From Humisphaera borealis (GTDB lineage Bacteria > Planctomycetota > Phycisphaerae > Tepidisphaerales > Tepidisphaeraceae), in contig NZ_CP063458.1 of assembly GCF_015169395.1 (NCBI RefSeq), positions 5,766,001 to 5,830,000 of the forward strand: 64,000 bases of DNA, written 5' to 3'. This document shows positions 27,273 to 36,754 of the stretch, one piece after another. Each line of letters opens with the position of its first letter. Within the stretch, counting starts at the first letter, position 1. The translations under genes and the position numbers were made by a program. The notes under the pieces were generated by a model that was not told where the DNA came from, searched no databases, and saw only the letters and a program-made list of their open reading frames with translations.

Positions 27273-28031
27273 ATGAGCGCCTCCGCCGGCAGAGCATTCC
27301 AGAGCGCGTTCTTCTCCCGCAATCCCTTAGCCCAGAACGTTTTAGAGCTGTTCGACGCGCTGCCCAATGTCGCCTTTTATGCCAAGGATGTTGAAAGTCG
27401 CTTCGTTCGGATGAACGGGCTGTTCCTCGAGATTCATGGCTGTCATTCGGACGAGCAGATGCTCGGCAAGAGCGATCGTGACGTGAGCCCGCCCGTCATG
27501 GCCGAGGCGTACATTGAGGAAGACCAGCGGGTGATGGCAGCGCGGCAGACGCTCGCGGGGCAGGTGTGGCTCGTGTACCACCCGCGCGAACAGCCCAATT
27601 GGTATATTTCTACCAAAACGCCCCTGTTCAACGACGCCGGGGAGGTGATCGGGATCGCCGGTGCGATGTATCTGATCGAGCGATCCGACGACTTGGCGGC
27701 GCACACCCGTGAACTGTTGCCGGTTGTGAAGCACATCGAGCAGCACTACACGGAACCGGTCTCCATGACACAAATGGCCAGGCTCGCGGGCCTGTCGGCG
27801 ACGCACTTCAATCGTCGTTTCCGCCAGATCCTCCGCATGACCCCGTTGGAGTACCTCCGGACGGTGCGCGTCCAGGCGGCGAGGCGGCTTCTGGCCCGGA
27901 GCTCGGCCAAACTGGCGGATATCGCGGTGGATACTGGCTTTACAGATCAAAGCCACTTCACCCGCCGGTTCCGAGAGGCCACGGGAATGACCCCGGCGGC
28001 CTACCGCATGCGGTTCCGCAGAGCCCCGTAG
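27273..28031 (+). CDS. PAS-domain AraC-family transcriptional regulator
   Basis: A 252-residue regulator. Residues ~20-135 form a PAS domain (LFDALPNVAFYAKDVESRFVRMNGLFL ... GEVIGIAGAMYLI). Residues ~148-250 form the AraC/XylS DNA-binding domain with two helix-turn-helices (VSMTQMARLAGLSATHFNRRF and LADIAVDTGFTDQSHFTRRFRE). It can sense a ligand or redox state through PAS and bind DNA directly. It is divergent from the PSD1/DUF1501 operon with a 212-base shared upstream region, so that operon is its obvious candidate target. ATG at 27273 preferred to TTG at 27267. Confidence 0.92.
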   Translation: MSASAGRAFQSAFFSRNPLAQNVLELFDALPNVAFYAKDVESRFVRMNGLFLEIHGCHSDEQMLGKSDRDVSPPVMAEAYIEEDQRVMAARQTLAGQVWLVYHPREQPNWYISTKTPLFNDAGEVIGIAGAMYLIERSDDLAAHTRELLPVVKHIEQHYTEPVSMTQMARLAGLSATHFNRRFRQILRMTPLEYLRTVRVQAARRLLARSSAKLADIAVDTGFTDQSHFTRRFREATGMTPAAYRMRFRRAP

Positions 28032-28290
28032 CTGGGCTTGGAGCCGATATCGATCGGGCGGAGCAATCTGTCGCAACTCGCGCAGAAATTGCACAATGCT
28101 GACTGATAGGCAACAAAGCTGGTGATCTAAGTATATGTTTCTGTTGGCTTTGCCTTGTATGTTTGCAGCGTAGAGTCGATTCCAGTAGAATGGCGGCACA
28201 ATGGGCATCCGAGCCAAAGTGAGGCGTGCTACTCCGCGTCGAGGGTCGTTGGCAACGTCTACCCGATCAGGCCGAAACGGCCGATCGGGT

Positions 28291-29796
28291 ATGTCCGAGC
28301 GGACATCATCGGCGGTCAAAACGTCTCCCAATGCGCCGGGACGCAGGGTCGCCACGCGACCGTCTTCTCCGCCCCCCAACGCTTCACACGCACCGGCACC
28401 CGGAACGGCGACCGCCGTCCACGCCGTTGCGGGAGTCCCTACTATTCCCGCAACCACCAACTACGGCAAGGCTTTGCGCTTCCTTTCCTCGCTCAGCGAC
28501 TACGAGCACCTGCGCATCGTGCGCTACAACCCGCAGAACTTCGACCTCGACCGGATGCGCGCTCTACTCAAGAAGCTGGGGAATCCCCACGAGCAGTTCC
28601 GCTCCATCCATGTCGCCGGCACCAAGGGCAAGGGCAGCACCTGCGCCATGATCGCCGCGATGCTGCAGGCGAACGGTTACAAGATCGGGCTTTACACCAG
28701 CCCGCATCTAAACGACATCCGCGAGCGCATCCAGATCGACGGCGAGATGATCTCGCAGGCCGACTTTGCCCGGCTGGTGAAGCTCGTCGAACCGATCGTC
28801 CAGAAGCAAAAGCCGACGCCGACCTACTTCGACGTTCTGACCGCCGTCGCGTTCAAGTATTTTGCCGAACAGAAGGTGGAATTGGCCGTGGTTGAGACGG
28901 GCCTGGGTGGCCGCCTCGACAGCACCAACGTCATCAAGCCGGAAGTGACGGCGATCACGAGCATCAGCAAGGACCACATGGCCCAGCTCGGGCCCACGGT
29001 CGCCCGCATCGCTGAGGAAAAGGCCGGCATCTTCAAGACCGGTGTTCCGGCCGTCACCGTTCAGCAGGATCCCGACGCCGAGATCGTCCTCAAGCGCATC
29101 GCCGAGAGCCGAGGCGTGCAGCTGGCGATTGCCGGCAAGGACATCGAGTTCAGCTACCGGTTCGAAAGCAGCCGGCTGCAGGGCCCGCACAACCGCATCT
29201 GCCTCTCGACGCCGCAGAGCAAGTTCGAACACCTGGCCGTTCCCCTTCTGGGCGAACACCAGGCGATCAACTGCGGGCTGGCGTTGTCGGTGCTCGATCG
29301 GCTCAAGGGCCGGGGCATCGCCATCTCCGATTCGCGGGCAATGGAAGGCCTGGCCAAGACGGTCATCCCTGGCCGCATGGAGATGGTCAGCCAGCAGCCC
29401 CGCGTGCTGGTCGACGGCGCGCACAACGCCGCCAGTGTCGACGCGATGATGCGGGCCATCGGCCAGCACATCCCGTACGACAGCATGGTCGTCATCTTCG
29501 GTTGTTGTGCCGACAAGGACGTCAACGGCATGCTGGAACGCATCACCAGCGGCGCCGACAAGGTGATCTTCACCAAGGTCGACAACATCCGCTCGTCCGA
29601 CCCCAACGAACTGGCCGCCAAGTACATCGAGCAGTACGGCAAAATGGCGCAAGTCGCGCTAACGCTCGAAGATGCACTGGCGATTGCCAACCGGGCGGTC
29701 ACCAAGGAAGACCTGATCTGCATCACCGGCAGCTTCTACCTCGTCGGCGAAGCCCGTAAGCACTTTGCCACGATCTCGGCGGCGAAGCAGGGCTGA
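28291..29796 (+). CDS. folC: Bifunctional folylpolyglutamate/dihydrofolate synthase
   Basis: A 501-residue Mur-ligase-family enzyme. The P-loop GTKGKGSTCAMIA is at about 110-122, TSPHLNDIRERI follows, VVETGLGGRLDSTNVI and ITSISKDHMAQLG match FolC, and the C-terminal domain has GRMEMVSQQPRVLVDGAHN. It adds glutamate to dihydropteroate or folate, using ATP. An N-terminal extension of ~55 residues (Pro/Ala/Thr-rich) precedes the conserved region; typical FolC is ~430 residues. The frame is open to 28201 but codons before 28291 lack the GC-rich third positions of the gene, so 28291 was chosen. Transcription probably ends at the hairpin at 29832. Confidence 0.92.
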   Translation: MSERTSSAVKTSPNAPGRRVATRPSSPPPNASHAPAPGTATAVHAVAGVPTIPATTNYGKALRFLSSLSDYEHLRIVRYNPQNFDLDRMRALLKKLGNPHEQFRSIHVAGTKGKGSTCAMIAAMLQANGYKIGLYTSPHLNDIRERIQIDGEMISQADFARLVKLVEPIVQKQKPTPTYFDVLTAVAFKYFAEQKVELAVVETGLGGRLDSTNVIKPEVTAITSISKDHMAQLGPTVARIAEEKAGIFKTGVPAVTVQQDPDAEIVLKRIAESRGVQLAIAGKDIEFSYRFESSRLQGPHNRICLSTPQSKFEHLAVPLLGEHQAINCGLALSVLDRLKGRGIAISDSRAMEGLAKTVIPGRMEMVSQQPRVLVDGAHNAASVDAMMRAIGQHIPYDSMVVIFGCCADKDVNGMLERITSGADKVIFTKVDNIRSSDPNELAAKYIEQYGKMAQVALTLEDALAIANRAVTKEDLICITGSFYLVGEARKHFATISAAKQG

Positions 29797-29831
29797 ACCA
29801 GCCTCGGCATCGCAACGTAAGACTTCTGACG

Positions 29832-29860
29832 CGGGCGACTCGAAACTTTCGAGTCGCCCG
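29832..29860 (+). terminator. Rho-independent-type terminator after folC
   Basis: CGGGCGACTCGAAA and TTTCGAGTCGCCCG pair perfectly around one central C (a loop of seven or more in practice), followed by CTCTCGTT. It lies 36 bases after the folC stop. Confidence 0.8.
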
Positions 29861-30181
29861 CTCTCGTTAACTGGGAGTGGTCGCGACCGGATATCGGTTT
29901 ACCTCTGATTCCTCGGGTTGTCTTGAGGTCCTCCCCCGGGTAAACCCGGAGTCGATACCGCCGAGAAACCCGGATGCAAGGAAGATTTTGCGGTGCTTCG
30001 GGGACAGAAGATCATGGACCCATGTTTGTGCCGTGTGGAAGCGAGTCAGGAATCCGGGGCATGCTGATGTAGGGATTGCCAATAATCTGGCTGGGTTTTG
30101 GCGGCATCATGCCGATCAAGTTGTACTGACGCTCTGTGCGTCGTCTTTGTTCTGCGTCGACTTAGCGTGTGAGGGTAGATC
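29861..30181. other. Leader region before the first cyclophilin gene
   Basis: A 321-base gap without a convincing ORF. A GAGGG ribosome-binding site lies just before the ATG at 30182. No repeat or recognisable riboswitch was seen. The promoter of the cyclophilin pair must lie here. Confidence 0.4.
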
Positions 30182-32329
30182 ATGCCGTCTGTCATCCGAA
30201 GCCGAGCCCGTCGTTCCAGCCGGCTCTTGCCAGTGCCAGCCCCGTCGAACCCCATTGAAGCCCTCGAACGGCGTACCCTACTTTCAGTTGCTGTCGGCTC
30301 AACGATTAAGAACACCTTCGGTCTGCCCGGCGGAGCGCCGACCGACATCAATCTCGCCGGCGCATTCGACGACACCGCCGTTCAAGGCGTGGTCGCGCGG
30401 CTGAACACCAGCCTGGGCAACGTGGACATCGAGTTGTACGACAAGGCCGTCACCAAGACGGTCCAGAACTTCGTCAACTACATCGCGAACAACCTCTACA
30501 ACCAGACCGTCCTGCACCGGCTGGTATCCGGCTTCGTGCTTCAGGGCGGCGGGTACATCCAGACCGGGGCCCACATCCAGGAAGGGCCCAAGATCAAGAA
30601 CGAGTTCTCGACCGCTCGTCCCAACCTGCGTGGAACGATCTCGATGGTCACCGTGCCGGCGACCGATTCGCTGGGCAACCCGGTTCCCGGTGGCGGCCCC
30701 AACAGCGCCACCAGCGAGTGGGTCATCAACCTGGCCGACAACCCGTCCCTTGATACCTCCAACGGCGGGTTCACCGTCTTCGGACAGGTCATCAACGGCA
30801 CGCTCAGCGTGGTCGACCAGATCGCGGCGTTGCCGATCATTGACGCCTCGGCCGTTTCGCCGGTCTTTTCGGAGCTGCCCGTCCGCAATACGCCCGCCGG
30901 AAACCCGACCGCCGACGACTTCGTCTTCATCAACTCCGCCGGGATCATCGCCGACACCCAGTTCCTGACCCTGTCTGCAACGAGCGACGACCCGTCGATC
31001 GTCAACCCGACCGTTTCGGACGGCATTCTGCGGCTCAACTACGGCAGTCAGCAGGGCTCGGCCCGCATCACCGTCACCGCCCGCGACAGCAGCGGCAATG
31101 AATCGAGCCAGACATTCACAGCCGGTGTTGGCGAGTACACCGTCCAGATCGGTTCCGGCGGAATCGGCTCGAAACTCGACTTTGCCGAGTCCGACGGCGG
31201 TAAAGGCTCCATTGCACTGTCGAAGTCGGGCTCGGCCTTCGTCCGCCTGGCCGGCGAGGGATTGGGACTGACCAACGACAAGAAACCCAAGCTCACCGGG
31301 ACCGTGTCGGCGATCGACGATATCACCACCATCGACACCGGCACCGGAACTTCGCTGACGATTAAATCCGCAGGGGGCGACGGCATTGTCGATGTTCGCG
31401 GCGTCTCCGTAGACGGCCCGCTCAAGACCTTCTCCGCCAAGACCACCCGGCTAAGCGGCAACACGACCATCGGCGGGACCGTCCGCACCATGTCGCTGGG
31501 CGCGGTCAACAGCGCCAATGTCGTCCTCGGCGGTTCGCCGGCCGACGGGATTCAGCTCGGGCTCACGCTGACCACCGCGACCGACAGCAACTTCACCAGT
31601 GGGATGCCGATCAAGAGCATCAAGGCCGGTGCGTTCGTCGACACGCTCGGCACACCGGGAACCATCACCGCGCCGGCCCTCTCCAGCATCACCACGTCAG
31701 GCCTGCTGCAGGAATCCATCAACGCCCCCGGCGGGATCATCAAGACGTTCAAGGCGGGGGGTGCCCAGAAGGGTGACATCACCGCAACCGCGATGGTCAA
31801 CTTCTCGGCGCTGGACATCCAGGGCGGCGTCTGGAACTTTAGTCAGCCTTATGCCGCCGGCCGGGATACCATTAAGAAGATGATTGTCACCGGCAGCATG
31901 ACCGGCACCACGATCCGGACCGCCGGTAGTATTGGCAGCATCAGTGTTTTGAGCGTCGTGAGCGGAAGGATCTACGCCGGCGTCGATGTGACGGATGAGG
32001 AGTTCCCGCCGTTCCTGCCGACGCAGCTCTCGCAGTTTACCTCGCCGGCGCGGCTGGGCAGCCTGAAGGTTTCCTTCGGCTCCGAGCAGTTGAGCGTGGC
32101 AGCGACGAGCATGGGCCGGGTCGATCTGAGCGAGATCGGTACAGACGCCGCGATCCCGTTTGGCATCGCGGCGACGCAGATTGATCAGCTCACCGGAAAG
32201 ACCGCCGACACCGAGCTGGGTCTGGGAACGCCGTTCAGTCTCAAGGATCTTGACGATCAAGCCGCGTTTGATGCGGCCGTCGCGGCCCTTCAGTTGCCGA
32301 CCGGCAACTTCATCGTGAGCCTGTTCTGA
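30182..32329 (+). CDS. Exported cyclophilin-domain protein with LExRxL-type N-terminal motif (copy 1)
   Basis: A 715-residue protein. The N-terminus carries IEALERRTLLS, like the LEPR-xLL motif on planctomycete surface proteins. Residues ~55-245 are a cyclophilin-type peptidyl-prolyl isomerase domain (LGNVDIELYDKAVTKTVQNFVNYI, then TVLHRLVSGFVLQGGGY, NSATSEWVINLADN, GFTVFGQVINGTLSVVDQI). In human cyclophilin A the catalytic Arg lies in FHRIIPGFMCQGGD; here HRLVSGFVLQGGG keeps Arg and Gln. Residues ~250-700 are Gly/Thr/Ser-rich beta repeats, probably a beta-solenoid surface region. A GAGGG RBS precedes the start. It pairs with the paralog downstream. Confidence 0.88.
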   Translation: MPSVIRSRARRSSRLLPVPAPSNPIEALERRTLLSVAVGSTIKNTFGLPGGAPTDINLAGAFDDTAVQGVVARLNTSLGNVDIELYDKAVTKTVQNFVNYIANNLYNQTVLHRLVSGFVLQGGGYIQTGAHIQEGPKIKNEFSTARPNLRGTISMVTVPATDSLGNPVPGGGPNSATSEWVINLADNPSLDTSNGGFTVFGQVINGTLSVVDQIAALPIIDASAVSPVFSELPVRNTPAGNPTADDFVFINSAGIIADTQFLTLSATSDDPSIVNPTVSDGILRLNYGSQQGSARITVTARDSSGNESSQTFTAGVGEYTVQIGSGGIGSKLDFAESDGGKGSIALSKSGSAFVRLAGEGLGLTNDKKPKLTGTVSAIDDITTIDTGTGTSLTIKSAGGDGIVDVRGVSVDGPLKTFSAKTTRLSGNTTIGGTVRTMSLGAVNSANVVLGGSPADGIQLGLTLTTATDSNFTSGMPIKSIKAGAFVDTLGTPGTITAPALSSITTSGLLQESINAPGGIIKTFKAGGAQKGDITATAMVNFSALDIQGGVWNFSQPYAAGRDTIKKMIVTGSMTGTTIRTAGSIGSISVLSVVSGRIYAGVDVTDEEFPPFLPTQLSQFTSPARLGSLKVSFGSEQLSVAATSMGRVDLSEIGTDAAIPFGIAATQIDQLTGKTADTELGLGTPFSLKDLDDQAAFDAAVAALQLPTGNFIVSLF

Positions 32330-32506
32330 AGGATGATCGGTGCCCGCCGAAGTTTTCCGTACATCGCGGCCGGCGTGCCCCATGCACAGCGTTCGAGGAA
32401 CGATTCTTTCGTAGCGACCGAGCAGCCGAACAAACGAGCGACCGACGTAAGTCCACTAACCACCGCTCCCCGAGCAAGCGCGGAGCGAACCAGGAGAGAT
32501 TTCGAG

Positions 32507-34636
32507 ATGACCAGCCCCCGCCCCCGACCGATCGTGACCGCCGTCCGTTCCGCGATTGAAACCCTGGAAGACCGCCGCCTGTTCGCGGTCATCGGCAGTC
32601 CGCTGGCCGACATTTCCGGCAACCCCGGCGGTACCGGCACGGTCAACGCCGCCGCAGCGTTCAACGACGACACCGCGACGTTCGTTCAGGTGACGACGTC
32701 ATTGGGAAACTACCGCGTGCAGCTGTTCGACTCCCGCAAGCCGGGCACGGTTCAAAACTTTCTACGGTATGTGAACGCCGACCGCTACGACGGGCTGATC
32801 ATTCACCGCTCCGATACGCTCGGCGGCAGCACGGTGCTCCCGCCGACGATCCTTCAGGGCGGGGGATATGTGTTCCCCGGCTTCAACCACGTTGCGACCT
32901 TCCCCCCCATCGTCAACGAGTTCACCAGCAACGGCATTATCAGCAACACGCGTGGCACTCTCGCCATGGCCAAAAGCAGCAACCCGGACTCTGCCACCAG
33001 CGAGTGGTTCCTCAATCTGAGCGACAACAGCGCCGATCTCGACGACACCGGAAACTCCGGCGGGTTCACGGTGTTCGCCAAGGTGGTTGACGCCGACCTG
33101 CCGATCGTCGACGCGATCGCGGCGGTGCCGCGATTCGCCTTCGCGTCCCCGTTCAGCACGATTCCGCTTCGGAACTACACCAACACCGACTTCTCCAACT
33201 CGGTGACGCCCGGCGCCAACAACGTCATCAGCACCACGACCGACATTATCTCCGACGTGCTCACCTATTCCGTCAGCAGTTCGGATCCCTCGATTGCCGC
33301 AGCGTCGGTGGATGCCGCCGGACAGGTCGCGCTCACCTACGGCTCGACCGTGGGCACCGCGACTGTCACGGTAACCGCGACAGGGGTGGACGGAGTCACC
33401 ACCGGCCAGACGACGTTTGACGTCGGCGTCGGTCAGCTCGACGTGACCATCGGCGGCACCAGCGGCAACAAGTCGGTCAGCTTTACCGACGCCGACGGCA
33501 CCGTCTCGACCGTCTCGGTCAAGGGTGCGGGCACGGCCACCGTCCGCTTCACCGGAACCGACCTCGCACAGACCGCCAATAAGGGCAAGATCAGCGTGGC
33601 AGGTGCTGGCGGGGCGGCGCTGTCTCTGGTCAGCATCGCCGGGTCCGATGCCTCCACTGCCGTGACGATCACCGGCAAAGGCGGCGACGGCGTAACGAGC
33701 CTGCAGGTTCTCTCGGCCGACGGCGCGCTCAAGAGCCTGACCGCGAGCAAGACCAACCTGACCGGCGCCATCACCACGGTCGGCGCGGTCGGCACGATCA
33801 ACCTACTGTCGGCCAACAACGCCGCCCTGAACCTCGGCGGAACGACCAGCGACAAGGGCGTCAAGATCACCGCCGGCGACTTTGTCGATACCGACATCAT
33901 CTCCGGCGCGCCGCTGGCATCGGTCAAGCTCAGGAGCGACACCGGCACCGACGGCCTCTCGGACGTGATTTCCGCCCCGGGCATTACGTCGCTCACCATT
34001 ACCGGCAACAGCTCGGCGACCATCACCAGCGTGGGCGAACCGAACATCAATAAGATCACCATCGGCGGAGATTTCTCCGGCTCGATCAGCGGCCATCAGA
34101 TCGCCTCGCTCACCGTCAAGGGCAACCTTACCGGCGCGACAATCAATGCCATTCACGCCGCCAACGAACACGCCGACGCCCGCGAGGCCAACCTCAAGCA
34201 GAACCAGGCGATCGGCAAACTCGCGGTCGGCGGGGCGATCGTGAACTCCGTCGTCGATACCGCCGGCTCGGTCGGGTCAATCACCGCGGGCTCGGTGAGC
34301 AGCAGCCGGCTGTTCATCGGTCTGCTCGGACAGACGCTCGTGCCGACGACCGTCTCGCAACTGACGCAGGAAGCCACGCTCAACGTGCTGACCATCAAGG
34401 GCACCCTCGCAAGCACCGACATCGCCAGCCGATTCCTCGGCAAGCTAAATATCGGAAGCGTGACGACGGATAACGGCGGAGCCCCGTTCGGCTTGGCCGG
34501 CGACTCGCTGACGCTGCTCAACGCCCGCAAGGCCGACGGCACGCGCATCACGATCAAGAACGTGACCACCCAGGCCGAGTTCGACGCCTCGATCGGCGCG
34601 ATCGGTCTCGGCGACTGGAACGTTGCGATCCTGTAG
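32507..34636 (+). CDS. Exported cyclophilin-domain protein (copy 2, tandem paralog)
   Basis: A 709-residue paralog of the preceding gene. IETLEDRRLFAV is the N-terminal motif. The cyclophilin domain (~45-230) has LGNYRVQLFDSRKPGTVQNFLRYV, IHRSDTLGGSTVLPPTILQGGGYVFPG (with an insertion in the active-site loop compared with copy 1), SATSEWFLNLSDN and GFTVFAKVV. The C-terminal ~450 residues are beta-repeat sequence. The start at 32507 has AGGAGA at a 9-base spacing, so the 58 upstream in-frame codons are leader. The stop TAG lies inside a dispersed repeat (34633). Likely a tandem duplication with a 177-base spacer. Confidence 0.88.
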   Translation: MTSPRPRPIVTAVRSAIETLEDRRLFAVIGSPLADISGNPGGTGTVNAAAAFNDDTATFVQVTTSLGNYRVQLFDSRKPGTVQNFLRYVNADRYDGLIIHRSDTLGGSTVLPPTILQGGGYVFPGFNHVATFPPIVNEFTSNGIISNTRGTLAMAKSSNPDSATSEWFLNLSDNSADLDDTGNSGGFTVFAKVVDADLPIVDAIAAVPRFAFASPFSTIPLRNYTNTDFSNSVTPGANNVISTTTDIISDVLTYSVSSSDPSIAAASVDAAGQVALTYGSTVGTATVTVTATGVDGVTTGQTTFDVGVGQLDVTIGGTSGNKSVSFTDADGTVSTVSVKGAGTATVRFTGTDLAQTANKGKISVAGAGGAALSLVSIAGSDASTAVTITGKGGDGVTSLQVLSADGALKSLTASKTNLTGAITTVGAVGTINLLSANNAALNLGGTTSDKGVKITAGDFVDTDIISGAPLASVKLRSDTGTDGLSDVISAPGITSLTITGNSSATITSVGEPNINKITIGGDFSGSISGHQIASLTVKGNLTGATINAIHAANEHADAREANLKQNQAIGKLAVGGAIVNSVVDTAGSVGSITAGSVSSSRLFIGLLGQTLVPTTVSQLTQEATLNVLTIKGTLASTDIASRFLGKLNIGSVTTDNGGAPFGLAGDSLTLLNARKADGTRITIKNVTTQAEFDASIGAIGLGDWNVAIL

Positions 34637-34684
34637 GGTCCGCCTCGGCGGACGCGTGGACCGTAGGGTCCGCCTCGGCGGACG
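34633..34684. repeat. Two direct copies of the dispersed GGTCCGCC element
   Basis: Copies at 34633-34654 and 34663-34684 share GTAGGGTCCGCCTCGGCGGA; the first one contains the stop codon of the preceding gene. Same family as 21757-21827 and 22795-22816. Confidence 0.85.
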
Positions 34685-34781
34685 TAAGAACGAAGCCTGA
34701 CCAACGAGGGATGAAGCGCGGAAGGCCGAGCGTCAATTTGACGTTTGATCCTTCCGCCTTCATCCTTCGTCGTTTGATCCC

Positions 34782-35843
34782 ATGCCGCTCCTGGCCGACC
34801 ACGACCTCGCCTCTCTCGCCGCCGAGTTTACTCGGCTCGGTCTCCCGTCCGTTCATGCGCGGAAAGTCCTCCGCGAGTTCTACGCCTCGGCCGGCAATCC
34901 GACCTCGCTGAACACGGCGACGGTCGGCAAGGGGGTGGTGGCATGGCTCGCGGCGTCGCCGCTGGTGTCGTCGGTTGTCGATCGGCGCAGCGTAAGCCTC
35001 GACGGCACGACCAAGCTTCTGGTCCGCCTGGCCGACGGGGCCGCGGTCGAATGCGTGCTGATGCCCACGGAGCGTCCCGACCGCACGATGGCATGCGTGT
35101 CCTCGCAGGTCGGCTGTGCGATGGGGTGTGACTTCTGCGCCAGCACGAAGCAGGGGCTCGAGCGCAACCTGACGGCGGGGGAGATCGCCGAACAATTCAT
35201 CCACCTCAAGCTCGCCGCCGCTCGGACCAATCGCAAAATCACGTCGCTGGTGTTCATGGGCATGGGCGAGCCGATGCACAACCTAGACGCGGTCATCGGC
35301 GGGGTGCGGCGGATTGCCGACCCCGAGATGGGCAGTGTCGGCTGGCGACAGGTCACGGTCTCGACCGTCGGCATCGTGCCCGGGATCGACCGTCTGGCCG
35401 ACGCCGACCTCAACATCCATCTGGCGCTATCCCTGCACGCTCCCGACGACGCCACCCGCGGCCGGCTCGTGCCCATGAACCGAAAGTTCGCCGTCGCCGA
35501 CATCGTCGCCGCCGCCAGGCGGTTCTACGACCGAACCGGCCGGATCGTGACGATCGAGTACTGCCTGCTGGCAGGCGTCAACGACAGCGACGGGCAGGCG
35601 GCGATGCTGGCCGACCTGCTCGAAGGGTTTCGCGCCCACGTGAACATCATCCCCTATAACCCGATCGGCGCGGGTCTGACGGGCATCGCCTACCAGCGGC
35701 CGACCGCCGAACGGGTGCTGCAGTTCCTGACGATCCTCCGTGAGGCCGGCGTCGTCTCGCACGTCCGCCAGACGCGCGGCGACGATGTAGCGGCGGCATG
35801 CGGGCAGCTACGCGAGATGGCGACGCAATCGACCGTCAAGTGA
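34782..35843 (+). CDS. rlmN: 23S rRNA A2503 / tRNA A37 C2-methyltransferase
   Basis: A 353-residue radical SAM enzyme. The cluster cysteines are Cys112, Cys116 and Cys119 (GCAMGCDFCAS), the GMGEP motif follows (FMGMGEPMHNL), and the C-terminal Cys340 (AAACGQL) is where the resolving cysteine lies. It methylates C2 of adenosine 2503 in 23S rRNA and A37 in some tRNAs, through a methyl-cysteine intermediate; the other mechanistic cysteine, Cys119 in the cluster motif, aside, all key parts are seen. Length is normal for the family (350-400). It is followed by a heptanucleotide repeat tract. Confidence 0.96.
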   Translation: MPLLADHDLASLAAEFTRLGLPSVHARKVLREFYASAGNPTSLNTATVGKGVVAWLAASPLVSSVVDRRSVSLDGTTKLLVRLADGAAVECVLMPTERPDRTMACVSSQVGCAMGCDFCASTKQGLERNLTAGEIAEQFIHLKLAAARTNRKITSLVFMGMGEPMHNLDAVIGGVRRIADPEMGSVGWRQVTVSTVGIVPGIDRLADADLNIHLALSLHAPDDATRGRLVPMNRKFAVADIVAAARRFYDRTGRIVTIEYCLLAGVNDSDGQAAMLADLLEGFRAHVNIIPYNPIGAGLTGIAYQRPTAERVLQFLTILREAGVVSHVRQTRGDDVAAACGQLREMATQSTVK

Positions 35844-35887
35844 TGATTGGTTGTCATTTGTCTGTGGTCACTGGACGCTGGTCGCGG

Positions 35888-35964
35888 GACAAGTGACAAG
35901 TGACAAGTGACAAGTGACAAGTGACAAGTGACAAGTGACAAGTGACAAGTGACAAGTGACAAGT
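35888..35964. repeat. Heptanucleotide tandem repeat (GACAAGT)11
   Basis: Eleven perfect copies of GACAAGT, then GAC. It lies 44 bases after the rlmN stop and ends 49 bases before the next gene. A heptamer in noncoding DNA cannot be explained by codon repeats. Copy number may vary between strains. Confidence 0.95.
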
Positions 35965-36013
35965 GACCAATCCGCGACAAAGTCCCTTGTGCTGGCGTAT
36001 CATTCCGTCGCCC

Positions 36014-36409
36014 ATGCATGACCGGATCACCACACGCCTGACCGGGTTCCCTTTGCACGATGAGTTGCGTGCCCATGTGTCTGCGGTTTTGCTGACCATG
36101 CCCCACGAGGTCATGATCGACCTGATCGATGATCCGACCTTCCTGATGTCCGATTACGACCCGCAGGCTGGCCGAACCCACTCGGTGCCTGTCGCACTGC
36201 CAACCCGCTCGAAGGCGGCCCGGGCCGTGGTGCTCAAGCGGACGGTGCTTCGCCGGCCGGTCGAGTTCGTGCGTTGGGTGATTGCGCACGAACTGGCGCA
36301 CGCTCACCTGCGAAATGCCGGCCGTTTCCCCGGCGATGACCCCGAGCACGCCGCCGACGCGCTGGCCGCCGAATGGGGATGGCCGAAACCCGCTGGTTGG
36401 GGATGGTGA
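36014..36409 (+). CDS. Small zincin-like protein (HELAH motif)
   Basis: A 131-residue protein. VIAHELAHAHLRN matches the HExxH zinc-binding motif of zincin metallopeptidases and SprT-like proteins; PEHAADALAAEWGW could supply the third ligand (Glu or His about 20 residues on). The first ~70 residues (LHDELRAHVSAVLLTMPHEVMIDL) are a helical module I do not recognise. No signal peptide. Start at 36014 chosen because the frame upstream runs into the heptamer tract. Substrate unknown; it could be inactive as a protease. Confidence 0.7.
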   Translation: MHDRITTRLTGFPLHDELRAHVSAVLLTMPHEVMIDLIDDPTFLMSDYDPQAGRTHSVPVALPTRSKAARAVVLKRTVLRRPVEFVRWVIAHELAHAHLRNAGRFPGDDPEHAADALAAEWGWPKPAGWGW

Positions 36410-36514
36410 CCTACTCTTCCGGCTCTCGACTCTAAAGTGATGCATCGAACCGGGTGAATCTGACGGCAGTGAATCGGTGCCGAAACGGGAGTCGTCAATT
36501 CGCGCTTATTCGGA

Positions 36515-36580
36515 GCCTGGGACCGCCGAGCGCTTGCTCGGCATGTCGAAGAGCCGAGCAGGCGCTCGGCGGTCCCAGAC
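36515..36580. repeat. Palindrome with ~28-nt arms
   Basis: GGGACCGCCGAGCGCTTGCT at the left is mirrored by AGCAGGCGCTCGGCGGTCCC on the right, with two mismatches over 28 bases and a 10-base loop. Each arm contains a smaller self-complementary core (CCGAGCG...). It lies between the HELAH gene and the prepilin-like gene. Confidence 0.9.
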
Positions 36581-36754
36581 TCCTCTCCCCAGACCTGCCG
36601 TGCGACATATCTCACCGACCTTTTTGTTTGCCAACCATCCGCCTGAAGGATTACCATGCGGCCGACGTCGCCGGACAAGTGGCACCCCGCGAGGTCATTC
36701 ACGTCTTTCGAGTCTGTTACGGCCGCCGACTTCAGATCGGCCAGGAGAACTTCG

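Noticed and set aside
35888-35964. Heptamer tract as a CRISPR array
   Set aside because: The units are 7 bases with no spacers, and no cas genes are present.
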